The notes under the pieces: generated by a model
What the model was told of the DNA's origin: nothing
Seen by the model: only the letters and a program-made list of their open reading frames with translations
Database searches by the model: none
Translations under genes and position numbers: made by a program
Shown here: positions 1 to 11,330 of the stretch, in pieces
Position numbering within the stretch: the first letter of the stretch is position 1
Layout of the letters: each line of letters begins with the position of its first letter
NCBI RefSeq assembly: GCF_958979055.1
Contig: NC_084887.1
Coordinates: 29,672,044-29,736,043 of the forward strand
DNA length: 64,000 nt
From: Alnus glutinosa
Lineage: Eukaryota > Streptophyta > Magnoliopsida > Fagales > Betulaceae
Direction: 5' to 3'

Positions 1-217
1 AAAATATCCAAGCTAAGTCATAAGTCTCAGTCATGGATGTAAATAAGAACTTTCTACTATTTGACACGTACGAAAGGAAAGATGTAAACTTAAAAAAATT
101 CATAAAGAATAATAATCGAAACACCTTGTCAATCTCATATGTATTGAAAAGATAAAAATATGAATAGTTCATATAAAGAGTGAGTGGTTTATAAAAAATA
201 CTTTTTAGTGTTAAGCA

Positions 218-1370
218 TGGCCGGCGTAATAGATTTTGAGGCCTAAAGCGACAAATTTAAGTGATGCATTTTTTATATTTAAATATTAATTAATTTTTTT
301 TTAATATTTACATTTTTTTATTTAATATGTCAATTAGAGCATTTTCTTCTATTTGTAAAATGTATTTTAAAACTTTTTATTATTATTAAAACTTATTAGA
401 TATAGAATGACTTATGATTTGATTTAAGGACATGAAATAATAAGACTTAAATAAACAATAAAGAGAAAAATGAGGATAAATTATATAAAGAGTGATTTGT
501 AATGGAATATAATGGGAAAAAAAAAATGTTGGAGGTTGAAGACTTACCGATAGTGTAAGGCTATTGATTATGCTTAACATAAACAATGACAATTTATGTA
601 CTTTTAAGACTTTTCATATTCCTCTAAGCATTTAATTAAAAAAAAAATGTTGGAGAAAAAATTATTCTCATTGGACCTTCGTGAGAATATAAAAATGGGG
701 CTTTTCAAAAGAGTAAATAAATTATTATTTTTTTGACATGTCCATACAAGTGGGAAGAGGGGGGATTTAAACTAGTGACCTTCGCTTCATGAGTCGTGGT
801 CCCCAGCCGATTGAGCTATCCCTTGGGGTCAAAGAGTAAATAAGTTGGAATTTACAAGGATTTAGGGATGTTGAGATTTTCTGTGAATGTGAATAATGAG
901 ACTTTTAATTTATAATTACTTTTACTATAATTGAGGACCTTAATTAGAAACTATTTATTAAATTTTTATCATATTAGAGTCTTATTTATTTATTTATTTT
1001 TAAATAACTTCTATTGTACAATTATTAATTAGGGGCCTTAAATAGAGAGTATTTATTAACTTTTTACCATATTATAGTCTTAAAATGTTTTTTAAGAAGA
1101 ACCTAGCCTTTATTGTATAATTATTAATTGAGGGCTTTAATTAGAAAGTACTTACTAACTTTTTACCATATTATAGTCTTAAAATGTTTTTTAGGAAGAA
1201 CCTTTATTGTATAATTATTAATTGAGGGCGATAATTAGAGAGCACTTATTAACTTTTTACTATATTAGAGCCTTAAGTTTTTCTTTTTTAAAAAAAAAAA
1301 AATTATATAATTATTAATTGGGAGCCTTATTAAATTGGGGGTAGTGACCGTCAAAGGCTTGAGCTGCCCA
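218..1370. repeat. Dispersed ~1.1-kb AT-rich repeat, copy 1
   Basis: The block starts near a GGCCGGC motif and ends near 'aaggcttgagctgcccat'. It recurs at 13,290-14,345 (as part of the duplication) and, more diverged, at 60,705-61,765. Inside are several tandem degenerate modules of the form 'attattaattgagggctttaattagaaagtac...accatattatagtcttaaaatg'. No coding potential is seen. It is probably a non-autonomous DNA transposon, possibly hAT-like from the GGCCGGC-type ends, but no target-site duplication was found. Confidence 0.5.
721..830 (-). mobile_element. tRNA-derived SINE with 13-bp target-site duplication
   Basis: Read on the minus strand, the element opens with a tRNA-like head containing an A-box-like TAGCTCAATCGG and a B-box-like AGTTTAAATCC, and ends in an A/T-rich tail. 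It is flanked by the perfect direct repeat AAAGAGTAAATAA (708-720 and 831-843). The duplicated copy near 13,815 has this 13-mer only once and no insert, so the insertion followed the duplication. Confidence 0.8.
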
Positions 1371-2100
1371 TAATGCCAAGTCATACATAAAGTAAGCTTC
1401 ATAAATGATTATAAGGAAATTATAATATCTCTTGGAATCCTGAATATGCTTTTACCAATCATTAATATACTAATTTACCTACATATGTCTTTCTCCTATC
1501 AATCGGTAAATTGATTAATCTTTTTAGGATAATAGAGCAATTGTGACTAGTACTTTTATTTTATTATTTTTACCGATCGAATTGGATTTTAATTTTCTCC
1601 CATTATGTCAACAAGATATGATGCAATTTTTATGTTAAAATTTGTAAATAAATCCTTTCCTTTGGTTACTTTTAATTTACTTTATTTTTTTAAAAAAAAT
1701 ATATATATATTAAAGCTAGCTAAGGACTACCTTAGGACATGGCAATTAAGATGGTGAAGAATTGTGGCTTGGGTCTCTATGTCGACCACTTGCTCTCTCA
1801 TCACGTGCTGGCCGGGGATATACTTAACAAGATTCCGAAAATATGAAAGGTGGATATGGAGAAAATTAGAAGAAAATTATCAAATTCATTTCAGGGTATA
1901 TGATCAGTTTCTGGAGAAAGAGAGAGACCCATGTTCAATAAAGCAACATTCATTGCAGAAAATTATTCATTACACGTACATATAGATAAAATCATACAAA
2001 GAGGAATGCATTCATCATTCATTTTGCCAGTTCTCCTGAACTGCATTATTCACTATAGTGATACTTCTTGTTTTTACCCAGAATTATAGATAATTTTCAG
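1371..2100. other. Intergenic DNA downstream of nsLTP2 gene 1
   Basis: No gene is supported. A 35-codon ATG frame at 1,739-1,846 looks protein-like but is frameshifted in the duplicate at about 14,761, so it is not conserved. The 3' untranslated region of the minus-strand nsLTP2 gene must lie at the right end of this block. Confidence 0.5.
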
Positions 2101-2394
2101 CTAAGTACAACTAGGGATGGTAACACCACAAGCGCGAGCAACCTTTTTGGCACCAGGAGAATTAACATACTGCTTGAGGTTTGGATTTTTTATGTACCCA
2201 CAGAGGCATGGCTTCTGTTCCTTCAACTTCCCGCAACAAGCGCTAGACGGCGGTGCGGACGACGTGATCGCCGATATGCATGGGCTCAACTCCGTGGGAT
2301 TGCAAGTCACTGCCTTTGCCGTCAGTGGTGCTTCGCATAGAAGCACAGCTACCACCACCACCGCCCAAAGTGCCGTACAAGAAAACTTCTTCAT
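2101..2394 (-). CDS. Type-2 non-specific lipid transfer protein (nsLTP2), duplicate 1
   Basis: This intronless frame encodes 97 residues: an N-terminal signal peptide (basic MKK, then a hydrophobic Val/Ala-rich core ending near AKA, about residue 28) and a mature protein of about 69 residues. The mature part has the full eight-cysteine motif C-C-CC-CxC-C-C. The residue between the CxC cysteines is Leu, as expected in type-2 nsLTPs; type-1 proteins are longer. Family members are secreted, bind fatty-acid or lipid ligands in a tunnel held by four disulphides, and are linked to cuticle/suberin deposition and defence. An in-frame extension begins at 2,466, but the start at 2,394 fits a signal peptide and lies about 75 bp from a TATA-like element. 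The duplicate at 15,127 differs by only a few residues. Confidence 0.9.
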   Translation of the reverse strand: MKKFSCTALWAVVVVAVLLCEAPLTAKAVTCNPTELSPCISAITSSAPPSSACCGKLKEQKPCLCGYIKNPNLKQYVNSPGAKKVARACGVTIPSCT

Positions 2395-2470
2395 CCTCAA
2401 ATTAATTTGTCGTCTATGAAAGAGAGCAATAATGGTGGTACATGTGACCAATGGCCTCCCACACAACGAA

Positions 2471-2480
2471 TATATATATA
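2471..2480 (-). promoter_or_regulatory. TATA-like element of nsLTP2 gene 1
   Basis: An alternating TATATATATA run lies 77-86 bp upstream of the ATG on the coding strand. The element is conserved at the same distance in the duplicate (15,497-15,506). Its role as core promoter is inferred. Confidence 0.45.
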
Positions 2481-2699
2481 CATAAGAGCGTCTACCGACT
2501 CCACCGGTCCACCGCCTAGATATTTACTAGGTTGGTCCCACCTTTTTTGGGCCGAGTTCATCAAACGCTAACACGTGTCTATTGAATTTTAACTCCTAAA
2601 TCAGGACCATTACAAATGTCACGCAGATCTAATCATAATAATTTTGAAAAATGAAAAAAAAAAGAGAAAATGACTCGAGAAAAAAAAAATGAATCAATT

Positions 2700-3310
2700 T
2701 AATACTCCGTTTGTTTTGACGTAAAATCTTTTTCTTCGTTAAATCAATTTTTTAGATTTTTCTAAAAATATTTTCCAATGTATGTCTCGTATGAAAAAAT
2801 TACAAATGGCAAAAAATCAGTAGTGATGAGATTCCATTACTAGCCGACAAAATTCTAGCCACTTTCTTCAGATTTCAATGAAGGTGGTCGGAATTTGGCT
2901 CAAATTGCCAAATTCCGACATCAGTCTGATTTTGACCTGTTTTGTCATAATCTGGGTTGCTGGATTCTAGCTACTATCGCCGGAATCCAGCCAGTGCCAA
3001 TGGGTTTTGACAATCGGATACCGAAATTCGGGGATCTTTGACGGTAGAACAGGCTACCAACAAACTCCAATGCCTAGCAGGATTAGGATTCTCACAAATT
3101 TGCGTACAATAATGAATAATTTAAATCTAAAAAATGATTTATAATTTTTAAAACGATTTAAAACCATAAATCGTTTTTCAAAAATTAAAGAAACTTTTAT
3201 GGTCAAATTGTAAATGATTTTTGTTGACTATCATTTTCAATTGCATCAAATACAAAAAAATACAGAAAATATTTTTCAAAAAATATTTTACGTTCAAACA
3301 AATAGGACAT
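2700..3310. mobile_element. MITE-like element with 'CTCCGTTTGTTT' ends
   Basis: The left end resembles 'actccgtttgttttgacgtaaaat' and the right end 'attttacgttcaaacaaat', an imperfect inverted repeat. The interior has degenerate 'ccggaatcc'-like segments. The same family, better preserved, is at 40,040-40,786. In duplicate copy B only the left tip survives (about 15,715), joined to sequence equivalent to 4,010, so most of it was deleted there or arrived later here. Confidence 0.55.
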
Positions 3311-3422
3311 AAGCGCATTCCATTCTTCATCGACCATTTGAGTAAATTTGGATAAAAGAATATTATGCCTGTTTCATATTGTAAGATATTAGAGATGCTC
3401 TGCAATTTATTGACCCCCATTA

Positions 3423-4019
3423 GAGCATTTCTAATAGCCTAGCTGAGTCAATTTGATGAAAATACTAAAAAATCATTTCTAGCAGCCTCATCACTTTAAC
3501 CAAAAAGTTTTTGTGAGTGAAAATACTCACAAATTTTAATAAGTAATATTCACTCACCAACTCTCTCACCAATTTTGTTTCTCTCTTCTCTCTCACCTAA
3601 TCACATCACACTTTTTTCCATTTCTTTTCCCATCTCCCATCTCTCACACACAATGATGTCCTTATTTCATAGATATGAAGGTTTTTTTGTCCCTGACACT
3701 TTATGGTTCTTTCATTTATCTTTTCTTTCTTTAATTCTTTCTTGAATTTGGTTGAGAAACAAATAAAAACTTCGATGAATTTCTTAGCAATGATCTAATC
3801 TGAAGATGGAAATGTATGGTAACTTGTTGTATAAAAAGATTAAATAGAGAAAGAATAAAGAAATCTGAAAAAGTATTATTTAAATTGAATAGTAATAGTG
3901 AATAGTTAAAATTGTGAGGTTGCTGGGAGATTTTTTAAAAAAATGGCTTACTAGAATAGAGAAAAGTGATTTCTCTCTACTTTGGTGAATAAAATTTGGT
4001 GAGACTACTAGAAATACTC
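3423..4019. mobile_element. Tourist/PIF-Harbinger-like MITE with TTA target duplication
   Basis: The ends are inverted repeats: GAGCATTTCTAATAGCC at the left and, reverse-complemented, GAGTATTTCTAGTAGTC at the right. Both ends are flanked by TTA (3,420-3,422 and 4,020-4,022), the usual PIF/Harbinger target. The 597-bp interior has no coding capacity. Confidence 0.7.
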
Positions 4020-4022
4020 TTA

Positions 4023-5563
4023 CAATTTAAACGCATTATTTTTTCTTTAATACATACTCGATGGGAGTGAAGCGGGTAGCGGGCTTGACGAATCATCCTC
4101 TCTCCACTTGCCCCTCAAATTTATTTATTTTTAATTATTATTATTTTCTTAATTTTTGTTTTATTTCAAATCGGTTTGTAGGAAATTTCATATATTTCAT
4201 ATATAAGAATGATATGTATCTTTTAAACTTATGAAAAACACACATTATTTTTATTAATACTATTAAAAAATTATGTGTGAAAATAGCATGTACTTCTCAC
4301 ATGCTAATGGACACATGTCAATCTTATATGTAGATTATACTAAATGTTTTACAAATTTATTTATAAGAAATTTTTGCCCCTATTGTATTAATTCTAGAGT
4401 ACAAGTACAAACCGGTTTGTGCTTGTTTTTAATGTTAAGAGATACGGAGCAACACCATGTCGTATTCTACTAAAAATGGTTCATTAGAGTGTGCGCATTA
4501 TCTATTTCCTGTAATCATGATACATTTGAATTCTTTGTTTTTGTGGAAATTCATAAACAATATTCTAAGATTCTTCATGATCAAGCATTGACTCGAAGTC
4601 ATCGAATGATGAAGAAATATCTGGACATTGACCATATCATGTTTGCAAACCTGTTGAAATCTTTGTTTTCACAACCAACCAACCTAACCTTTCGCTCTTC
4701 GGCTCAGAAAACTCAACAACCAACCACCACTCAAGCAGGCAATGATAGACATAGAAAAATTGTTTATTCAAAATATTGCGTGTTGGATTTGAATTGTGCC
4801 AGCACATGAATATAAAATTATATAAGTTAATTTTAATCTGACTCATTTAATTAAAATGGTCAAACCTCTTAATCATAACATGTTAATTTCGTGTTAAAAT
4901 TTTACCGCATCAGCAAATTACGTAAAAAAAATTAACAACCACTCAAATCTCCACTTTACACCTCCCCACGTTGTCATCCAATTTAGGATAGATGAATATG
5001 TGGGTCTCAAATTGTTGCTTGAAGTCTTTGGTGGGCATTTAAAGGCCATGAGGCTTTATTAGTTGAATTGATTGGTATCTTCCTTGGATGTTAGATTAAA
5101 AATTGCATAGTAAAGTATACTTATAGCTATATGCTCATAGTTCACTTCCATTTAAGTGGAAAATTGAAAATCTACTTTATAAACCAAATTTTGTTTTAGT
5201 TTTATTATATCGTAGATAGTCGTACCGTACGTTATTTAAAATTTTAAATAATAAGATTATATATATATACCATTAAATTTTAATAAAATTTAATTTGCAC
5301 CATAAATGAAATGGAGAGATCCCCTCCCTCCTTCTCGTCGTGATTGACGGAAGTTTGGCTCACATATTTAGACAAATTAGACATTACGACTACCAATTAA
5401 AGTAGTTGGATGTGGTGGGTTCCAAATGTCACGTTAGTCTGCTTCCATTAATATTTCATTCACACTTAAACAATTTTTTTTCTTTTAGCAACTTCAAGAC
5501 AGAGGGTTAACTAGTTATAGTCTTATAGACTAATTAGCATCTCTATTCAATTATATATATGAC
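4023..5563. other. Intergenic, no gene; degenerate dispersed repeat
   Basis: Segment 4,165-4,370 is an imperfect palindromic repeat ('ggtttgtaggaaatttcatat...') that recurs at 15,955-16,185 and 19,255-19,475. The rest is unique AT-rich DNA shared with copy B. Short open frames are neither conserved between the copies nor protein-like. Confidence 0.45.
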
Positions 5564-5775
5564 CAGGGACGGAGGGAAGGGGGCTGGCAGAGGCCATGGC
5601 CCCTTCCAAATTTTTTTTTTTAAAAAAAAAAAAAAAATTAGAAGGTGAGAATTTTTTTTTTCTAAAAAATAAAAAAATATAAGGTAAAAAATAAAAATTC
5701 GGTCTACTGGCTCTTACCAATTTTTTTTTTTTTGCCACTGACCCCTGCCCATGAAAACTTTTGGCTCCGTCCCTG
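5564..5775. mobile_element. hAT-type MITE, 212 bp, perfect 8-bp target duplication
   Basis: Terminal inverted repeats are CAGGGACGGAG... and ...GGCTCCGTCCCTG. The flanks are an exact 8-bp duplication TATATGAC (5,556-5,563 and 5,776-5,783), diagnostic of hAT. The duplicate site near 17,925 has the sequence once without the insert. A sister copy sits inside the CACTA element at 11,122. Confidence 0.9.
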
Positions 5776-5783
5776 TATATGAC

Positions 5784-6844
5784 AAGTCGCATGTTAGACT
5801 ATACAAATTAAATAGATATAATAATCATATAAGGCGGTGCATAAATCATAAGTGATTGTACATTTTTAGTGATTTGTGTCTGGAAGTGGCCGGCCGAGCC
5901 ACTCCAATGTTATGAACTTAATTATTACACTATTTTTCCATTTTTTTTTTCTTTCCAGCTCATTTGAGCATATATATTTTTTCACTAACAATTGCAAGAA
6001 AAAGATCGGAAGAAGTGTGTGAAAGAGAAAAATGAGTCTCGAAAGAATCATTCAAAACTTCCTTTTACATTTTTATCAAAATTACTAATTTGAGGAGGGC
6101 ATTAATTTTCACTTTTTGTTTTGTTGATTATTCAGAGAATTGTGTCGTTGTATTTGTCCCTTTCGAGGTAACAATCAGCATTATCGTTCTCCCCCCAACT
6201 ACTAGCGACCAGCATAATTGATTATGATCATGACCGAATTCGAATGGTATATGCCCAGACGACCCACAGCTTTAATTTCACTATCTAACTTTATAATACT
6301 TATTAACATCAGATTATTCTTAATTCTTTGTTTCTTTTCCTTAGTCATAGATGGAAAGAGTGAATGACTTATTTTCTACTTCTCTCTCAAAAAAAAAAAA
6401 AAAAAAATTGAGATTCAATAGATTAGAATACGTTAGTGACTTACCAAGGGTTCTTATTTTTATCAACGATGATTAAGATTTATTTTTATCATATCCTCGA
6501 GTTTTTAATTAATAGAACATCAACTTTTGTAATATGTTTTTCTTGAAGATGATAGGAATAATATTAGAGAATAAATTTTCAAAATAAAAATAAATTAAGT
6601 GATCATGAAAATTTTTAAAAGCACAACCTTTACGACTAGCCAACTAGGCATTTAAGATACGTTTAGTATGCGGAATGGACAAAAAGTACATTCACATGCC
6701 CTTTTATTTTTAATAACATGCATAATACTGGCCGGGAACAAACTGTAAATCAATGTGCATGAAAAGTTAGACAAAACTGATTCCAGTTTCAAGTGCATGG
6801 TAGCCATTCACTAGGACTCCATCCACCTAAATGACCCATAATGA
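5784..6844. other. Intergenic, end of duplication copy A
   Basis: The first ~580 bp match copy B up to about 6,367; homology then stops at a poly-A/CT-rich tract. Nothing gene-like is seen. Confidence 0.5.
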
Positions 6845-7566
6845 CACTACAAAAAAACATGCAATTAGTCGCGTGGCTACAGTAGCCGTTACTGTAGCCA
6901 CGTGGCCAATTAGCCACGTGTAATAAATAGACCTGGCTAGATGACAGTTAGCCAAGTGTATTTATTACACGTGGCTAATTGGCCACGTGTAATTAATACG
7001 CGTGGCTAAAATATTTATATTTTTTAATAATTTTTTATATTTATATTTGTAATTGGCCACGTGTAATTATTACACGTGGCCAAACGTGTATTAATATACG
7101 TGGCCAAGTAGCCACGTGTAATAAATACGCATGGCTAAAATATTTATATTTTTTTATAATTTTTTATATTTATATTTGCAATTGGCCACGTGTATTAAAT
7201 ACACGTGGCCAACTGTTTTTGAAAATATATTTAAAATATAAATATAAAATAAATAAATAAATATATATATATATATATAAATTGGTGCAGGTAGGCACGC
7301 GGGACAATTAATTGTCCCGGGCGCCTACCTGCCATTACTTTGAAATATATAATATATATATGTATATAAATTATATTCTCTCGCTCTCAATTCTCTCTCT
7401 CAGTGTTCTCTCTCTCTTTCCGTCACTGTTCTCTCTCTCTCAGTGTTCTCTCTGTTCTCTCTCTCTCTCCCTCTCGCTCGCTCTCTCTCTCTCACTCGCT
7501 CTCTCTCTCAATGTTCTCTCTCTCTCTCTCCCTCTCGCTCGCTCTCAATTCTCTCTCTCCCTCTCA

Positions 7567-7628
<62 letters not shown>

Positions 7629-7734
7629 GTTCTCTCTCTCTCCCTCTCGCTCGCTCTCAATTCTCTCTCTCAGTGTTCTCTCTCTCTCTCTCTCTCTCTC
7701 TCCGTCACTGTTCTCTCTCTCTCTCTCTCTCCCT

Positions 7735-7773
<39 letters not shown>

Positions 7774-8087
7774 AGACACGCACCACCGGCCAGCTCTCCG
7801 TCAGGCGCACACCACCGGCCAGCTCCCCGACCACCGCGTGGCCAGCCTTCCCGACGGCCTTCCCGATGTCGACGTCTCTCTCCGTCAGTACCCTCTCACT
7901 CTCTTTCTCTAATACCTCTCTCTCTCTCTGTCTGTCTCACTCTCTGTATCTCTCTCGGTATGGCCAGAATATTAGGAAGGAAAAAAACAAAAACAAAAAA
8001 AAAAAAAAAAAAAGAAGAAGAAGAAAAGATAATATAATTGTTGGCAACGTGCAACGTGCATAATATAATTGTCCAAAAAAAATATAA

Positions 8088-8120
<33 letters not shown>

Positions 8121-8360
8121 AACATTTAGCCACGTGTATTAAAATACACGTGGCCAATTGTTAGCCACGTGTATTTTAATACACGCGGCCACTTGGCCAC
8201 GTGTCTTAAAATACACGCGGCCAACTGTGCAGTTAGTGTCACTCGGATCCATCACGTGTATTTACGTGGCCACTTGCATGTGGCAAACAGTTCGCCACGT
8301 GTACAGTAACCGTACACGTGGCGAACTGCAAATGGCAAAAAACAATTTTTTTTTGTAGCG
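6845..8360. mobile_element. Non-autonomous CACTA-type element 1 (1.5 kb)
   Basis: The element begins CACTACAAAAAAAC and ends ...TTTTTGTAGCG, an inverted CACTA terminus with one change. It is flanked by TGA on both sides (6,842-6,844 and 8,361-8,363); a 3-bp duplication is characteristic of CACTA elements. The subterminal regions are packed with palindromes built on CACGTG, such as 'gccacgtgtattaaatacac', in many direct and inverted copies. The centre holds a ~390-bp CT microsatellite and a GC-rich segment (7,780-7,890). No transposase is encoded. Confidence 0.85.
7384..7775. repeat. Long (CT)n microsatellite inside CACTA element 1
   Basis: Nearly pure CT dinucleotides are interrupted by 'cagtgttctc', 'ccctctcgctcgctctcaatt' and similar short variants. 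Long Leu/Ser-rich reading frames here are artefacts of the repeat. Confidence 0.9.
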
Positions 8361-8363
8361 TGA

Positions 8364-8474
8364 ACTCATTTTTGTCAATAAACACTAACTAAAGCATTCG
8401 ATGAGCAGTACCCCTTTTAGAAAACTCTCTTCTTTTTCCTGTATAATTATCATTTTATGGACCACATGAGTTAC

Positions 8475-8510
<36 letters not shown>

Positions 8511-8708
8511 CAATGTTAATAAGGACAAATTCATGCAAGGAGATCATTCATTGTTAATACATATAAGTGTTGACTCTCAGCAACCATGTTCATGACAAAG
8601 TAAGTCATGGATGATGGAACGGTGTAATCCTTTACGGGTTATTGATATCCGTAATACGTACGTTTACCTTAATCTGCAGCAAATATAAGCCTAATTAATT
8701 AATTGAAG
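8364..8708. other. Short intergenic stretch with (GA)n
   Basis: It contains a (GA) microsatellite at about 8,479-8,510, and the sequence that should form the 3' untranslated region of the adjoining minus-strand lipid transfer gene. Confidence 0.4.
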
Positions 8709-8972
8709 CTAACAATTAGGGAAGTGTACACCACAGGAGCTGGCAGTCTTTCTGGCGTTGGGAGAGTTGATGTACTGCCTAAGGTACGGATCCTTGAGAT
8801 ACCCACAAAGGCATGGCCTCTGCCCCCTCACCTTGCGGCAGCACATGCTTGAGGGCGGAGCTGACGCCGAGAGAGCGGGTATGCACGCGTTCATCTCTAT
8901 GGGACTGCACGTCGCTGCCTTTGCCGTCTGTGCTTCCCTCAAAAGCACCATCATGACCACCACCGCCACCAT
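8709..8972 (-). CDS. Type-2 non-specific lipid transfer protein (nsLTP2), diverged paralogue
   Basis: This encodes 87 residues from the ATG at 8,972; an earlier in-frame GTG at 8,984 is not a likely plant start. A short hydrophobic signal (MVAVVVMMVLL) ends near AKA. The mature part keeps all eight cysteines in the nsLTP2 order C-C-CC-CxC-C-C, again with Leu inside CxC, and the family stretch 'RQYINSPNARK' near the C-terminus. It aligns throughout with the two flanking nsLTP2 genes but is clearly older and more basic. It lacks the MKKFSC-type start of its neighbours, so its signal peptide is short and the N-terminus may have eroded; the 5' flank is unlike theirs. Role inferred from family: secreted lipid binding. 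No obvious TATA element is seen. Confidence 0.75.
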   Translation of the reverse strand: MVAVVVMMVLLREAQTAKAATCSPIEMNACIPALSASAPPSSMCCRKVRGQRPCLCGYLKDPYLRQYINSPNARKTASSCGVHFPNC

Positions 8973-9129
8973 GGCTGATGGCACAAAGGGCAGCCCTCGG
9001 GCCGGGTCAAACGGGGCACTTTAAGTGGGACCCAAAGTCCCACGCGTTGGATGAATTATGCGCCAATATAATCATTGGATTCATGAAAAAATTGGTTTCA
9101 ATTAGTAAAAAGAAATTGAAAAAAAAAAA

Positions 9130-9200
9130 TCGTCGTGTAAGCCCGGGTTCAAACCGCGGACGCCGGACCTGATGGGCAAGACTTAGCACGACGACAAACA
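9130..9200. repeat. tRNA-like/SINE-like fragment
   Basis: It contains a B-box-like GGTTCAAACC within a GC-rich block bounded by 'cgtcgtg' and 'cacgacg'. It is not a foldable tRNA; it may be a SINE remnant upstream of the third nsLTP2 gene. Confidence 0.3.
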
Positions 9201-9504
9201 AATATTGAATTCTTTGTCCAACAAGTTGCGCGCTAGTGGCACTGGCTTCTTGTTACTACTTGGCAAGCTTGTTCAGATTTGTCTACGAAGGAATTAAGCT
9301 TGTTTTTCCATTTCTCATTTTACGATTTGGCCCCTAGAATTTCTCTAAGTTATAAGCAAAACTGACAATTAATAATGTACTATTTTGGCTCATAAGCATA
9401 GAGTTAGCATATTTTGAAAATTTAGCTGATCAAGGGCAAAGTATTTTGAGAGAAAACTAAGTTTATCCCCTCAAACTACTATATATTTGATTGTCAAGGC
9501 CCCT

Positions 9505-9718
9505 CCAAATTATCAGTTTGGTTGTGTGGTTCTTTTGTTGCTTTTCAGAGGTTTGCTCTGTTTTGTTGTTTTATTTTGGCAGCTGTATTGTAGTTGCTGG
9601 TTTGTGTTTTGGTGGCTAGAGCTTTTGCTCTTGTTGTTGTGATGGAACAGTTGTTTGTATCCTTTATGTTTTAATATATATATATATATATAGTTTCACT
9701 TATTCATTGAAAAAAAAA
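9505..9718 (+). mobile_element. 5'-truncated LINE 3'-end (probable)
   Basis: A G/T-rich tract ('ttgttgttttattttggcag', 'ggtggctagagcttttgctc') ends in 'cttattcattgaaaaaaaaa', the usual shape of plant L1-type 3' ends; compare the better-defined copy at 50,868. No target duplication was found. Confidence 0.4.
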
Positions 9719-10788
9719 TTCTAGGGTTACTTTTGTCCCTTAATTTGTTGGCCTTAGATGCATATATTGACAAATTTTGGTAGTTATGAGGACATTGACA
9801 CAAGAAATAGTTTCACATGACATAAACAATATGGTAGTAATTTGAGAAAATATATGTAATTTTTCCTTATTATCTATGTAAGAAGAAAAAAACACAAAAA
9901 AATAAAAGACGAAAAAGCGGAGAAATAGGATAGAGGGGTCACCATGCATAATAATTAATTATGATAAACAAATCACAGGGAACTGCATATATATATATAT
10001 ATATATTTCAGTCTCAGGACATACTACTAATTATTCTTATATATGTTAGCACATTGTTAACAATTTCTCTCATATGTTATATATATTGTTCTTTGTTGAT
10101 GCAGATTTTTGCACGATTTAACTTTATATAGGCACTTGTAAAATAAGGAAAAGACTGCTTGAGTGATGCCGGCAGAGGATCGAGCCTCAAATAATATCTT
10201 GAGAGAGAGAAGCTCAATAAAGAGTGTTTGTGAGCAATGGATGCCATACATTTTTTTGAGTGTATTGTGATCCTTCTTATGCAAAACTCTTTGAAGGTAA
10301 TTTCCAGTGGGTGTTTTTCTTCTTCTTTCTTTTGTTTTCTTCTCTCTCTCTTTTATTTATTTATTTATTTTGCCACGTATTGGGCACATAACTGTGTTGT
10401 AGCTGTATAATCTACAAATGGTTCTCAAGGAAAATGATCATATCCGACCTATTTCATTTGAAATGAAAAGGACCCGATTAGTGTTAAAATTGAAACAATT
10501 TTACCCCTCATTTAATTTCTTAACCAGCTCATTTCCATTTCAAACGAAACAAAAACAAAGCCAATCTCGAGTGGGTGATTAATGCGGTACCCAGGAAGGC
10601 GAATCTTTAAGCCCATCTTGTGGCTAAATGGTCGGTGGTTTGGGCCCATCCCGGTGGCAACCTTACCCCTCAAGGGTTGCTCTTCGTAATGCTTCTGTGG
10701 TTGATGATCCACTAATCTGTTTGTTCTCCCCCTTCCTATCCATTGAAAAGAAAAAAGGACAATGTTGTGGAATTTGTTGAGAATGAAA
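9719..10788. other. Intergenic spacer between duplication copies
   Basis: No supported gene. A (TA)n tract lies at 9,988-10,006. A GC-richer block at about 10,560-10,740 has the look of a degraded retroelement but has stops in all frames. Confidence 0.4.
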
Positions 10789-11121
10789 CAAAATATCCAA
10801 GTCATTAGCCTCTGTCATGGATGTAAATAAGAACTTTCTACTATTTGACACGAAAGGAAAGATGTAATTAAGCTTAAAAGAATTCATAAAGAATAATAAT
10901 CGAAACACCTTGTCAGTCTCAAATTAAAAAGATGAAAAGATGCGTAGTTCATATAAAACACTACAAAAATACATGAAATTTGCCACGTGCATTTTGACAC
11001 GTGTACGGATCATGTACACGTGTCAAACAGGTTGCCACGTGCACTTCGCCACGTGTGCGACGCGTGTCAAATGTGGATGTCACTAACTGTGCATTTTGAC
11101 ACGTGTATTGAAATACACGTG

Positions 11122-11330
11122 CAGGGACGGAGCCAGAAGTTCTTATGGACAGAGGCCAATGGCCGAATTTTTTTTTTTGGTAGGGGCCAAGTACACTAAA
11201 TTTTTATTTTTACCTTATATTTTTTTATTTTTTAGATTATTTTTTTTTCCCACCTTTAAATTTTTTTTTTAAGAAAATTTGGGTGGGGGGGCCATGGCCC
11301 CTGCCAGCCCCCCCCCTCCCTCCGTCCCTG
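11122..11330. mobile_element. hAT-type MITE nested in CACTA element 2
   Basis: Termini CAGGGACGGAGCCAG and ...CCTCCGTCCCTG match the element at 5,564. The flanks TACACGTG and TACAAGTG are an 8-bp target duplication with one mismatch. The insertion lies within one of the host element's CACGTG palindromes. Confidence 0.85.

Larger units (their letters stand above)
1..6367 (+). repeat. Large direct duplication, copy A (left end outside window)
   Basis: Most of this stretch is repeated, in the same order and orientation, at about 10,789-18,545. Matching landmarks are the first 50 bases (again at 10,790), the nsLTP2 gene, and the last shared block near 6,310-6,367 (18,490-18,545). Differences are mostly point changes plus transposon insertions: the SINE at 721, the Tourist-like element at 3,423 and the hAT MITE at 5,564 are seen only here. 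The two starts are about 10.8 kb apart. The left end of this copy may lie outside the window. Confidence 0.9.

Noticed and set aside
1739-1985. Small ATG frame and overlapping 73-codon frame repeated in the duplication
   Set aside because: The 35-codon ATG frame is frameshifted in the second copy, and the overlapping frame reaches across only because both copies are near-identical DNA. No recognisable protein.
2068-2419. Plus-strand frames over the nsLTP2 gene (also at 8,758 and 15,173)
   Set aside because: Antisense shadows of the cysteine-rich lipid-transfer coding sequence.
7312-8063. Long overlapping Leu/Ser-rich reading frames
   Set aside because: They are translations of the CT microsatellite inside the CACTA element, open in several frames at once.
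7000-8340. CRISPR-like or riboswitch-like array of short palindromes
   Set aside because: Plant nuclear context and CACTA ends explain the palindromes as subterminal transposase-binding-type repeats; spacing is irregular and there are no unique spacers.
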